This document shows positions 35,808-46,900 of a stretch of 64,000 bases of DNA, piece by piece. The notes beneath the pieces were generated by a model that saw nothing but the letters and a program-made list of their open reading frames with translations, searched no databases and had not been told where the DNA came from. Source of the stretch: Symsagittifera roscoffensis (Eukaryota > Xenacoelomorpha > Acoela > Convolutidae); NCBI RefSeq assembly GCF_963678635.1, contig NC_087067.1, forward strand, positions 54,244,233 through 54,308,232. Direction: 5' to 3'. Position 1 is the stretch's first letter; each line of letters opens with the position of its first letter. Both the position numbers and the translations under genes were made by a program.

Positions 35808-36249
35808 TTTTTCGTTCGATGACTGTTAATATGTAATTATTAATGTGTCGAATTGGTTGATTCCAATTGTATAAATGTACTGGTTTGTGTTTATACTGCT
35901 TTTTTATTCTTCTTTTTCCTCTTTTTGATGAATTTGAAGTTGTTTCTGAGTCAGAAAAATATAATTGATCGTGAAGTGGGCAATTTTTATCTATTGATTC
36001 TTTTAGTTTGTAAAGTTCGTCTAAACTGTTGGTTTCTGATTCTGAAAATGCGTTTCGATTTTTTGAAAATCTTTTTCGTGTTATTTGTCTTTGTTTCGTT
36101 ATTATTTTTCTTTTTAGTGTTTGTCGTTTTGTTCGAATGTATCCAACTGTTTGTGTATGAGGTGTGATTACAAGGTCGTATTTTTTGTTATTTATTTCAC
36201 AATTGTGTAAAACGATTGTTTGTTTATTTCCTAGGTTTTTAAATGACAT
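35782..36249 (-). CDS. 155-aa basic protein upstream of gag (element 1)
   Basis: Open frame ending 26 nt inside gag in another frame. The middle (residues ~38-65) is dense in Lys/Arg (RTKRQTLKRKIITKQRQITR), followed by an acidic Ser/Glu stretch (SESETNSLDEL) and a second basic patch (KRGKRRIKKQYKHK). There is no signal peptide or membrane segment. The pattern would suit a nuclear or RNA-binding regulator, comparable in position with accessory genes of complex retroviruses. The family is unknown. Conserved in element 2 with a few substitutions. Confidence 0.6.
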   Translation of the reverse strand: MSFKNLGNKQTIVLHNCEINNKKYDLVITPHTQTVGYIRTKRQTLKRKIITKQRQITRKRFSKNRNAFSESETNSLDELYKLKESIDKNCPLHDQLYFSDSETTSNSSKRGKRRIKKQYKHKPVHLYNWNQPIRHINNYILTVIERKNELNAHPR

Positions 36250-37482
36250 AAGGTTTAGGATGACGGATGCAAAAGGTTGTTAAATGATTTCTATTTTCCT
36301 AAACTGTTAGTTCTTACGATTTTTTGGTTAGCTTAACCTGGGTCTATTTGTTCAGGGTTGGAGAGAAAAGTATATCGATTCCGAAGAATGATTTTTTACT
36401 TTCTCGTGGCTAGTATAAGTTAAGGTGTTAACTTACTTAATCTTACTTAGGGGTAGTGATTGTGTTCAAGGGTTGGAGAATAGTAAATCGATCCACAAGG
36501 TTCAGGTATAATTAGAACGCGAGTAGTTCGTTAGATACTATTTTAAACTTACTAAGTCTAAGATTTATCCTGGGTCTGTTAAGAGGGGGGGTCAAGTGAA
36601 GGATGAATAACCGAAGTTCTTCACTGTTTATCCTAATTTGAATGATTAGTTTTGTTTAAAAATTTCTATTAGTCTTAGGTCTTTAGTAAGGGTTGGGTAG
36701 TGAATCGACGTTTGAGGTCGTTAGACACTAATTAAGTGGGTGGGGGAGAACAAAGTTGTTCTGTTTGATCCAAGGATAAGCCTTGATGATCAAATTTGAA
36801 ATTTAATTAAGTAGAAAATGATTTAAGATCCAAGGATAAGCCTTGATGATCTGGTTTTAAAATTAAGTGAATTTAAGTTTTAATAAAATTTTAAATGTGT
36901 GTAAAGGAAAGATTTAGTGTTTTGATGATATTAGTGGGTTTATGATTGCTATTATGTTTTAGGTGATGGAGCTGGAACAACAGGATGATTTATGATTACT
37001 AACCATTTATTGTCATGCTACTAATTTTTATTTTTATTTTTCAATAAATATTTTTCAAACATGTTTTGTATATTACTGCAGAGTTTTAGGAAAACGATCT
37101 TAGATCTTTTTATCAATCGTTATTGTATATTAATAATTTTGTTTAGCGCCTGAAATGATTTTGAAGATTAACTTCAAGGTTTTATGTTTGCAAATGAAAA
37201 TCTAAATTCATTGCCAGTAGTATTCTAAATATAAAAGTTTGTTCTGGTTTTTGCCTAACTATCATATAGCTATATGGCAAGTTTCTACTTTGTCGTATGT
37301 CGTCTCTGGTTCGAGGTCTTCTTCCAATTCCGGGTAGTTCTGTTATGGTTCGGAATATTGGCTCTGATCTATTGAGTCGTAGAGACATTTCGATTAAATT
37401 ATTGTCGTATAACATTTTGTAAATGTTTTTGTCTAATTTCTAATCTATTTTGGTTAATTCTAAGCTATTAAGGTCTTGTTCG
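36250..37482 (-). other. Leader region of element 1 with direct repeats
   Basis: About 1.2 kb between PBS and the 155-aa ORF. It holds two copies of a 25-bp repeat, GATCCAAGGATAAGCCTTGATGATC, at 36767-36791 and 36827-36851, each able to fold on CAAGG/CCTTG. It also holds three degenerate copies of a motif reading (A/G)TCGATTxACT...CCAACCCT on the element strand. GTAAGT strings on the element strand are candidate splice donors. Packaging or splicing control are plausible roles. Confidence 0.5.
37182..37415 (-). CDS. 77-aa leader ORF (element 1)
   Basis: First ORF after the primer binding site. It begins MLYDNNLIEMSLRLNRSEPI and contains RRPRTRDD. The protein sequence is identical in element 2. 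No family is recognised. It could be a short upstream ORF controlling downstream initiation, or a donor of a start codon to spliced messages. Weak evidence as a protein gene. Confidence 0.4.
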   Translation of the reverse strand: MLYDNNLIEMSLRLNRSEPIFRTITELPGIGRRPRTRDDIRQSRNLPYSYMIVRQKPEQTFIFRILLAMNLDFHLQT

Positions 37483-37500
37483 AGACTTATGGTCGCACCA
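37483..37500 (-). promoter_or_regulatory. Primer binding site of element 1
   Basis: On the element strand TGGTGCGACCATAAGTCT starts 2 nt after the 5' LTR. TGG at this spacing is the complement of a tRNA 3' CCA end. The match with later TCTCGAAC resembles a tRNA-Arg 3' half with small gaps; the tRNA identity is tentative. Confidence 0.7.
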
Positions 37501-37502
37501 GA

Positions 37503-37912
37503 TGAGTTAGGACCGAGTTGGTTAACTCATAGAGTAATTTCGGATAGGGTACACCGTCTGCTCGTCACGCTATCTTATTTTCGGCCGGATAGATTCGTGC
37601 AACTTCTTAGTCTAATACCGATCCTAATCTTACTCTTATACTATCTAGTCTCAGGTTGTTTAACTAGTCTCTGCTAGGCTCAATAGATCTAGGGTATACT
37701 GGTTTATTGCGGCTGCTGAAGTGCTCGGGAGAGTCCAACTAATTTCTAAGTTAAATTCAAATCTCTCTGGTGCTGAAATTACAAGTAACTTCAGCACTTA
37801 CAAATAAGTGGGTTGTTAGTTAGATGGATCATGATTGGTTAATATTAAATACTTTACATTGGTAAAATATCTAATTTATCCAATCATAAAAAGTAGTTTA
37901 GATCAGGTTCCA
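37503..37912 (-). repeat. 5' LTR of giant element 1
   Basis: 410 bp with TG...CA ends. On the element strand it contains opposed CCAAT-box strings (ATGATTGG and CCAATCAT), a hairpin GTGCTGAAGTTAC-TTGTAATTTCAGCAC, and a TATAAGAG string that may be the promoter. Bounded outside by CTAC. Confidence 0.95.
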
Positions 37913-37916
37913 CTAC
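37913..37916. repeat. Target-site duplication CTAC (right copy) of giant element 1
   Basis: Matches 18987-18990. Confidence 0.85.
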
Positions 37917-38628
37917 AGCAAGAAGCGTCACTACTTCTCAATTTTCTGTTGTTCTTGAGGGTTCCTGTGAAATCCTGCTCACCCTTTTAACCATCTCACC
38001 TTATGAACTAAATGGTGCTAGGTAAATAAGGCGACAAGGCATTTTGACGACAAATGAGCGTGAGAAATGTAAATTGAACATGTAAATTGAACTGTGAGAA
38101 ATCTATTTCTTAGAAAAACAATGTGGAGAGTTGCGTGTGTTGTCGTCTTAGAGTCCCATCAAAACGGTTGACGTCTTAATAATATGTCGTCTTATTTGCC
38201 GGACACCGAACTGAATAACCGCTTTTGTTTGGAGAGCTAGCTGTTTTTCTGCCACAACCTGTGGCTGCTAACACCGGACGGTTACATTCAACTTTTTCTT
38301 AATCAGGATTTTCGAATTTTCTTCATAATTGCTCATTTCAGATCTAAACATGACTGTTTTCCGGTTTCTGAAACAAATCATGCCATAACTAAAATTTTGA
38401 AATTTGCATTCAGCAACTATCTTAATTAAATTTTTCGTCAGTTTACTAAAAAAAGTTTCTGCATTTTAAAACTTTCTCTTTTCGATAGCTTACCTCCAAT
38501 ATCTATCTTCTTTCTTCAATGGCGTTCAATGTCTCTGGATTTTGAAAGTTTTACGCGTAACAAGGTTGTGGTCGAATGGCACAAGTAGCCAGTACTTAAA
38601 ACATGATTGCACGTTGTTGTAAATGCAC
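37917..38628. other. Spacer between the two giant elements
   Basis: About 710 bp of unique-looking sequence that continues the pre-insertion target from 18986. It is less AT-rich than the arms (for example around 37920-38280). No ORF, RNA gene or repeat is recognised. It is the loop of the large inverted arrangement and would be the best anchor for locus-specific assembly checks. Confidence 0.5.
38625..38628. repeat. Target-site duplication GCAC of the older LTR (left copy)
   Basis: GCAC directly precedes the older LTR start TGGAACC at 38629 and recurs at 58142-58145, directly after its end TAACTCA. Confidence 0.7.
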
Positions 38629-38820
38629 TGGAACCAGATCTAAACTAGTATTTATCATTGGTTAATATTATGATATTTTATCTCTATAAAATATTATATA
38701 CTAACCAATCATACTCCATCAAACTAACAACATATTTATTTGTAAAGTGTTGAAACTACTTGTAGTTTCAACACCAGAACAATTTGAATTAAGCCTAGAA
38801 TACAGTTGTTCTCATTCTGG
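38629..38820 (+). repeat. Older related LTR, 5' part
   Basis: Diverged relative of the giant element LTR: the same TGGAACC start, CCAAT boxes and central hairpin, here GTGTTGAAACTAC-TT-GTAGTTTCAACAC (38747-38774). It is cut off at 38820. The last 52 bp (38769-38820) are repeated, with a few changes, at 57903-57954, where the rest of the LTR continues. Confidence 0.75.
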
Positions 38821-38838
38821 AAATAACTTTTATGCATA
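38821..38838 (+). repeat. Short left part of a gypsy-integrase scrap
   Basis: AAATAACTTTTATGCATA, the left flank of the giant element 2 insertion. It matches the reverse strand of 60400-60420 and continues at 57761-57902 on the other side of the element. Confidence 0.65.
38835..38838. repeat. Target-site duplication CATA (left copy) of giant element 2
   Basis: CATA abuts the 5' LTR and recurs at 57757-57760. The paralogous sequence near 60403-60412 (reverse strand, TTATGCATAGATAG) has CATA only once and so serves as a natural empty site. Confidence 0.9.
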
Positions 38839-39248
38839 TGGAACCTGATCTAAACTACATTTTATGATTGGATAATTTAGATATTTTACCAATGTAAAGT
38901 ATTTAATATTAACCAATCATGATCCATCTAACTAACAACCCACTTATTTGTAAGTGCTGAAGTTACTTGTAATTTCAGCACCAGAGAGATTTGAATTTAA
39001 CTTAGAAATTAGTTGGACTCTCCCGAGCACTTCAACAGCCGCAATAGACCAGTATACCCTAGATCTATTGAGCCTAGCAGAGACTAGTTAAACAACCTGA
39101 GACTAGATAGTATAAGAGTAAGATTAGGATCGGTATTAGACTAAGAAGTTGCACGAATCTATCCGGCCGAAAATAAGATAGCGTGACGAGCAGACGGTGT
39201 ACCCTATCCGAAATTACTCTATGAGTTAACCAACTCGGTCCTAACTCA
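38839..39248 (+). repeat. 5' LTR of giant element 2
   Basis: 410 bp, TG...CA. Contains ATGATTGG (38864-38871) and CCAATCAT (38913-38920), opposed CCAAT boxes; a 28-nt hairpin GTGCTGAAGTTAC-TTGTAATTTCAGCAC (38954-38981); and TATAAGAG (39111-39118) as a possible TATA element. Confidence 0.95.
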
Positions 39249-39250
39249 TC

Positions 39251-39268
39251 TGGTGCGACCATAAGTCT
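39251..39268 (+). promoter_or_regulatory. Primer binding site of element 2
   Basis: TGGTGCGACCATAAGTCT, 2 nt after the LTR end TAACTCA. Same as in element 1. Probably tRNA-Arg, tentative. Confidence 0.7.
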
Positions 39269-39335
39269 CGAACAAGACCTTAATAGCTTAGAATTAACCA
39301 AAATAGATTAGAAATTAGACAAAAACATTTACAAA

Positions 39336-39569
39336 ATGTTATACGACAATAATTTAATCGAAATGTCTCTACGACTCAATAGATCAGAGCCAATATTCCG
39401 AACCATAACAGAACTACCCGGAATTGGAAGAAGACCTCGAACCAGAGACGACATACGACAAAGTAGAAACTTGCCATATAGCTATATGATAGTTAGGCAA
39501 AAACCAGAACAAACTTTTATATTTAGAATACTACTAGCAATGAATTTAGATTTTCATTTGCAAACATAA
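39336..39569 (+). CDS. 77-aa leader ORF (element 2)
   Basis: Identical protein to 37182-37415. Starts 87 nt after the LTR. Arg-rich centre (GRRPRTRDD). No recognised family; its role could be as an upstream ORF. Identity between two young copies is weak evidence of selection. Confidence 0.4.
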   Translation: MLYDNNLIEMSLRLNRSEPIFRTITELPGIGRRPRTRDDIRQSRNLPYSYMIVRQKPEQTFIFRILLAMNLDFHLQT

Positions 39570-40502
39570 AACCTTGAAGTTAATCTTCAAAATCATTTCA
39601 GGCGCTAAACAAAATTATTAATATACAATAACGATTGATAAAAAGATCTAAGATCGTTTTCCTAAAACTCTGCAGTAATATACAAAACATGTTTGAAAAA
39701 TATTTATTGAAAAATAAAAAATAAAAATTAGTAGCATGACAATAAATGGTTAATAATCATAAATCATCCTGTTGTTCCAGCTCCATCACCTAAAACATAA
39801 CAGCAATCATAAACCCACTAATATCATCAAAACACTAAATCTTTCCTTTACACACATTTAAAATTTTATTAAAACTTAAATTCACTTAATTTTAAAACCA
39901 GATCATCAAGGCTTATCCTTGGATCTTAAATCATTTTCTACTTAATTAAATTTCAAATTTGATCATCAAGGCTTATCCTTGGATCAAACAGAACAACTTT
40001 GTTCTCCCCCACCCACTTAATTAGTGTCTAACGACCTCAAACGTCGATTCACTACCCAACCCTTTCTAAAGACCTAAGACTAATAGAAATTTTTAAACAA
40101 AACTAATCATTCAAATTAGGATAAATAGTGAAGAACTTCGGTTATTCATCCTTCACTTGACCCCCCCTCTTACCAGACCCAGGATAAATCTTAGACTTAG
40201 TAAGTTTAAAATAGTATCTAACGAACTACTCGCGTTCTAATTATACCTGAACCTTGTGGATCGATTTACTATTCTCCAACCCTTGAACACAATCACTACC
40301 CCTAAGTAAGATTAAGTAAGTTAACACCTTAACTTATACTAGCCACGAGAAAGTAAAAAATCATTCTTCGGAATCGATATACTTTTCTCTCCAACCCTGA
40401 ACAAATAGACCCAGGTTAAGCTAACCAAAAAATCGTAAGAACTAACAGTTTAGGAAAATAGAAATCATTTAACAACCTTTTGCATCCGTCATCCTAAACC
40501 TT
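39570..40502 (+). other. Leader region of element 2 with direct repeats and donor-like sites
   Basis: The 25-bp repeat GATCATCAAGGCTTATCCTTGGATC occurs at 39901-39925 and 39961-39985. The degenerate motif TCGATTCACTACCCAACCCT (about 40048), ATCGATTTACTATTCTCCAACCCT (about 40261) and a third form (about 40373) recur. GTAAGT strings at 40200-40205 and 40316-40321 are candidate 5' splice sites. No ORF is supported. Confidence 0.5.
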
Positions 40503-40970
40503 ATGTCATTTAAAAACCTAGGAAATAAACAAACAATCGTTTTACACAATTGTGAAATAGATAACAAAAAATACGACCTTGTAATCACACCTCATACACA
40601 AACAGTTGGACACATTCGAACAAAACGACAAACACTAAAAAGAAAAATAATAACGAAACAAAGACAAATAACACGAAAAAGATTTTCAAAAAATCGAAAC
40701 GCATTTTCAGAATCAGAAACCAACAGTTTAGACGAACTTTACAAACTAAAAGAATCAATAGATAAAAATTACCCACTTCACGATCAATTATATTTTTCTG
40801 ACTCAGAAACAACTTCAAATTCATCAAAAAGAGGGAAAAGAAGAATAAAAAAGCAGTATAAACACAAACCAGTACATTTATATAATTGGAATCAACCAAT
40901 TCGACACATTAATAATTACATATTAACAGTCATCGAACGAAAAAATGAGCTCAACGCACACCCCAGGTGA
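40503..40970 (+). CDS. 155-aa basic protein upstream of gag (element 2)
   Basis: Same architecture as 35782-36249: N-terminal ~35 residues of mixed composition, basic cluster, acidic Ser/Glu stretch, second basic cluster KRGKRRIKKQYKHK. It overlaps the gag start (40945) by 26 nt in a different frame, so it would be read either by leaky scanning or from its own message. No known family. Differences from the other copy are few and conservative in charge. Confidence 0.6.
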   Translation: MSFKNLGNKQTIVLHNCEIDNKKYDLVITPHTQTVGHIRTKRQTLKRKIITKQRQITRKRFSKNRNAFSESETNSLDELYKLKESIDKNYPLHDQLYFSDSETTSNSSKRGKRRIKKQYKHKPVHLYNWNQPIRHINNYILTVIERKNELNAHPR

Positions 40971-43900
40971 AGAAAGTCCAGATGATGATGAAACCTTTCC
41001 TTTTATAGTAGATGCAACCACTGATAGAGGACAGCATATATTTTGCAAAAATTTACTATTAAATTTATTTGAACCCGGAATTAGTCCATGTAAAAAACAG
41101 AGTTCCCAGATGTAAAAATCAAAAGACAAATCATAGACCACTACTTAAAAGATATATGCAACATAACACAACAGTATGGAATCTACTCCATAGAATTCAC
41201 CTCACCAAACCATAATAATAGAAAATATACAATTCAAACAGACGATCTTGATTTAGAATTTTCAAAAGTTTTTTCAGAATATATAAAAAGCATCCAATAT
41301 CATAACTCACAAAGAGCAAACTCCATATTCACCAATGAAGTTTTCGCAATAATATATAGTTATATTTCGATATTAGAAAACGAAATCCCAATAACAAATG
41401 TCTCACCGACAGAAACATCTAAACATTTAAGAGTACGACATGAAATCACACTACTCTCTAGTTATTTAAACATCATTAAAGAAAATTTCACGAAAGACGA
41501 CGTTTCACAACATACAAAACACGATCTACAAAAAATTTTGGCATGGTTCATAATAGATTATTTCACACACAATATTGATTTAATTGCACAAGCAAGAAAA
41601 AATTTTAGACCCCAAAACTCGAACGATGATACCGCTATCACAGAACAATCAGATTATGTTTGGGACCCCGAATGGTCTCATCCCGCATTTATAAGCTTCC
41701 CACAAACAATCTCAAGTCAAGCAATAAGTACAATATCTTACATAAGAGATTATGTAAAAGTAATACCATTAACCATTGATGCGACACCATTAAACTATAA
41801 TACATTTTTACCCGATACACAAAATAATAGTTTAAACTCTACAGTTATACACAATGAAAACCTCAATGGAACTAGGAATCTTACTCAACAAGATATCCAG
41901 ACACCATCACACTTCATAAATGAAGAAATCGTACACACAACAACTACACAACAAAGTATTTCACCAATACGCCCAAATTTAACAACACCAAGAAATACAA
42001 ATCCTTCACAAACACAGGTAACCTTACAATCAACCGTTAAACCTTCGGTTGCCCCTAAATATTCACATATGGATTACCAAACATACAGACCCATGACAAT
42101 ACCATCAAAAACACGCAAAACATTCACTAGAAACAACTTTACAGACCATAATTATAATTATACACATCCATCAAAAACATATAATCAACCACAAAGAAAT
42201 TTTAACCAATATACAAGATCTCGAAATTGGGATAACCCAATGACCCAACCTAATTCAATAAATTTCCAAACAAATCCTCCACAGGATCACAGTGAAAATT
42301 ACCCATTTTTTCAACAAAATAAAAATAAAAAACAGACATCTTATCAAATGGATTATTTATCCTCAGATGATGATTTCTTACAACCAGATATATTTGCACC
42401 AAATACTCAAGAATATCGTAGACAAGGAATACAGAGAACACGTACAAATCATAGAAATTTTTCTCCACAATCAATAGATGCACAACATCAACAACCAATT
42501 CAACAACGAAATCTAATTAATACACAATCTTTTCAACCAATTCAACAACAAAATCCAATGACTGCACACTCGTATCAAGCATCACAAATGCAAAATGAAA
42601 TACCACTCCCATATTATCTCCAACAACATGAAATAACAAGAAACCAACTTTCAAATTTTTCTCAAATGCCAAATGCAGCAGAATCATTACAAATGACAAT
42701 GAATCCATACCTTATGGGTGGATCATCAATAACATCAAACAAACCTTTAATGGTTTTCACAGGAACAGACCCTGAATACTCTGTAGAAGATTATTTAAAT
42801 GCAGTAACAGCAAACCTGATTTTAAATATTGGACCTGAACCAATTAATACGCCACTACATCAAAATTGGATACATCGACGCACAGCGTTAATACAAACAA
42901 CCTTAGATGGCGCAGCCCAAAAATGGTTTTCAGTACTACCTCTAGAAATAAAATCAAACTGGAAAAGGTTTACACAGGAATTTTCAAAAATGTTTGACTC
43001 CGAAAGAAACAAACAACAACAAAGAGTTTTATGTAATGAAATTCGCAGATTACCAAACGAAACCATCAAGCAAATAGCAGTACGAATCGAAACACTAGTT
43101 CGAAAAGCATATTCATTAAATACACATGACTATAAAAACACAAAGATGACAGAAATCTTAATGATGACCTTAACACCACAATTAAGGAAAATAGCAATAA
43201 AAAAGAGAGCATCCCATCCTTCTTCAATTCGAGAACCCGATTTAGATTTTCGAAAACTAGTAGACAAATTAGAACAAGCAGAAATCACGATGAAACTAGA
43301 AGAAACGGAAAATCTGAAATTACAATACGTTAACAGAATTGAAACGACTCCTACTAATATTAATAATATACAGGAATCAGAGACAGACCTCGTTGAAAAA
43401 ATCACTGAAATACTCAATATTTACGAAAAGAACCCAAACTTTAAAGGCAAACCATCTTTCAAAAAATGGTGTAATTATTGCCGACGATACGGACATAGTA
43501 TTTCCGAATGTAGACAAAAACAGCAAGACAATCAAAATAAACCTCAAAAATATAAAGAACCAAATAAATCATTCTATCAATACATGAAAAAAGATCAAAA
43601 TCTACCGAACAAAACAGTCTACAGCAACAACAGTTCAGGAAAACCACTCCCGAACAATACAAATTATACAAGAAATCAATCACCATATAACTCAAGTTAT
43701 AGAGGAAGATCACCAGAACGAAGAAACACGAATAATTCATCACAAAATCACTACAATAGACCAAATAGTCGAAATAACTACTCCAGATCAAATTCAAATA
43801 CACAACGATTTGTTTCTAGATCTAATTCTCAATCAAGAAATAACTACTATCCAAACAACCAATCACGAAATTCATCATACAATAGGAATAGAAACTACTC

Positions 43901-46900
43901 CTATAATCGAAATAGAAGTTATTCAAACAACCGAAACCAGAATTACCCGAACAATCAATCAAGGAATAACTCATATAATAGATCGAACTATAACAGACCA
44001 AACAATAATTACCAAAACAGATCGCGAAATAATTCACAAAATCGACACTCAAGTTATAATAATCGTTATAGAAATTATTCCCAATCACCACACCGGAATA
44101 ATAATAACTATAATAATTCTAATAATCGCCACAGAAGTAGTACACCTAAACATCAAAGACAAATCAATCAAGTACAATCTAATCCAGAAACAACATCAGA
44201 CCCTCCAGGTATTGATGACACAGTAACTGATACGTTACAACTCAATCAAATAAACTGTACATCATCAGATTCAGAAAGTGATACTGAAAACACTCTTTCT
44301 ATCAATATGATAAAAGTCGAAAATGACTATGAATCTGTCATATATGAACAACCCTTTTCATCACACATATATGAAAATCAATCAGAATTTCTTCAAAATT
44401 ATTACACTACACTCATAAATTCCACACCAACGACGCAAGAAACAAATGAGATTAACACTACAAATCAAACCAATAAAAATATCAAAACAAAATGCTTGAA
44501 TACAAACCACATTTATCAAAATATACAAAAAGAACAACCCAAAGAAAAAATTTGGACAATACCATTTCTCTTAGAAAGCCCAAGAAATAAAGAATTTCAA
44601 CCACCAGACCTTGAAATAGATTTTTTAATTGATTCAGGAGCAGAATCAAACATAATAAACATCCCCACATGGAATGAAATAAAAACTTTACACCCAAAGC
44701 TAACACCTCTTGAAACCTCCAGTAAGTTAGCAACAGCACAAGGATCAACATTGATAAACTACGGAAAAATCCAATTATTTCTCCTCCCCACCAGAACAAT
44801 GGAGCAAAGCAAAATTTTAAATAAGCCATTTAAACAAATATTCCATATCACTGACATTAAGTATAATATCATTGGAATACCATTTATTTCGAAGTATATA
44901 CCAACAATTAACATACTAAATAGTAAAATATTAATCAAAGATAAATATACAAAAACAAAAGAAACATCCTTAACATTTTTTCAAAGATTAAATAAACAAC
45001 CACCATTCTTTTCAAAATTCTACCCGATATTTAACCAACAAAGAAAACACCTAAAACCACTATCAGGAAATATCTATAATTTTTCAATCAAACAAGTTCA
45101 CCAATATGATAAAGAACAAAACAAACAAAAATTTTATATGTCAGAATTTGAATTCAAACCTATTCACAAATTTTTCAAAATCACAATCTCATCCATAAAA
45201 TATTTGAAAAATTCGAATTCCGATATCATTTCCTTACATGTCTATAACAACACACCTTACCAAGTAACATTACCTTTAGGACTTTTAGGATATTGTGAAA
45301 CCAACGCTACAATATCACCAATACACGAAAAAGCCTATCGCGTAAATAATATACTCCAATTACTAGATATTTGCCAATCTACAATTCTTAATGAAGAATT
45401 ATCAATAAATAATATAATAAGTAACGAAAACAGAAATACGGATTATTTCACAAAAACTCCATATTTCAAACCTACATTCAACATAAGTAACTACACAGAG
45501 GACCAACAGAAATTTTTAACAATGTTTAATTTCCAACATTCACAAATAACACAAGAAGAATTCGAAAAGTTAGCCAAACAGCTAATTGAATATTCATCAG
45601 TCTATGCAACATCAAAATTCGATGTTGGAAAAATCAGTTCATCACTACATCTCCCGTTAAAACCAGACGCAGTTTTCAAAAAACAGAGAGCAAGTAAAGT
45701 ACCAATTCACTTACATGATAAAGTGAACAGATTACTCGATATTTTAGAACAATACAACATTATATCACCAGTTAATAAAGAAGAACAACCAAAAGGCAAC
45801 ACATTTATCAACCCCGTTATCATTCTAGCTAAAGGAGAATCATTAAAAATCGTTCTCGACGCTAGATACCTCAATTCACTCATAGATGAATCAAAATGTA
45901 ATTGGCCCATTGAACCAATACAAGTTATTTTAACAAAAATAAACGGCAAATACTTTACAACCGCCGATATGAATAGTGCATACAATCAAATGCCACTAGA
46001 TGAACAATCACGACGTTTAACACAATTTGTTATCGGAAACCAACAATATGAATTCAACCGCTTATTCTATGGAATATCCATAGGACCAGCAGCATTTTCA
46101 GCTTTTATGAGCAAAATTTTTAGACCACTAATACTCAAGAAAAACGCAATCACCTATTTAGACGATGTTTTTATGCAATCACAAACAAAAGACGAGATGT
46201 TCAATGTTTTAGAAAAATATCACCAAATACTTCAGAACGAAAATCTGAAGGCCGCCCCCGATAAATCACACTTCTTTTTGACAAGAGTTAAATTCTTAGG
46301 ACATAATATAGAAAGAAAAACAATCACTCCATTGAAATCACGCATTGACGCTATTCAAAAACTTCAACCACCAACAAATAAAAAGAAAATCCAAGAATTT
46401 CTTGGAATGTTAAACTTTTTAAGTAAATATGTTTATAAAATGCAATTATATCTACGACCATTTTATAACATCCTTAGACAACAAAATAATTTTGAATGGA
46501 ACACAGAACATCAAACACGATTTGAAGAAGTAAAGAAACTTTTAACTGAACAAATTTCAAACACAATTCCAGATTCAAATCAACCATTTTATGCAATGTG
46601 CGATGCTTCGAACTTTGGCATCGGTGCAGCACTATTACAATCACATAATGGTACAAATAAAATGAACCTCATATCAGCAAATTCTCGATTATTCACTCAA
46701 GCAGAGCTACGACTCTCAACTCTAATGAGAGAATGTACAGCCATAATATATACACTGACAGAATATGAATTTCTGATACTTGGATCAAAACATCCAACAG
46801 TTCTATTCACAGACCATAAACCAATCATCTTTCTCTTTACACAAAAATCTAACCCAAACCACCGAGTTTACAGATTTCAACTAATTCTAATGAAATTTCC

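Larger units (their letters stand above)
18991..37912 (-). mobile_element. Giant envelope-bearing Ty3/gypsy element 1 (18,922 bp, minus strand)
   Basis: Complete element bounded by two 410-bp LTRs that are identical except for a short patch at one end, with TG...CA termini and a CTAC target duplication, so insertion is recent. Minus-strand order: leader 77-aa ORF, 155-aa basic ORF, fused gag-pol, 62-aa membrane ORF, no-AUG ORF, env, 601-aa ORF, terminal intron. Its sense strand is strikingly A-rich, as in several retroviruses. Protease, RT, RNase H, integrase order and the YLDD and D-D-35-E motifs make it Ty3/gypsy (metavirus) type. Damage: one nonsense codon in gag-pol and two lesions in the no-AUG frame. 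env and the 601-aa ORF are open. Confidence 0.95.

Noticed and set aside
37450-37677. 75-aa ORF across LTR and primer binding site (also 39074-39301 minus)
   Set aside because: Antisense to the element and composed mainly of LTR sequence; the PBS and LTR ends explain the conservation.
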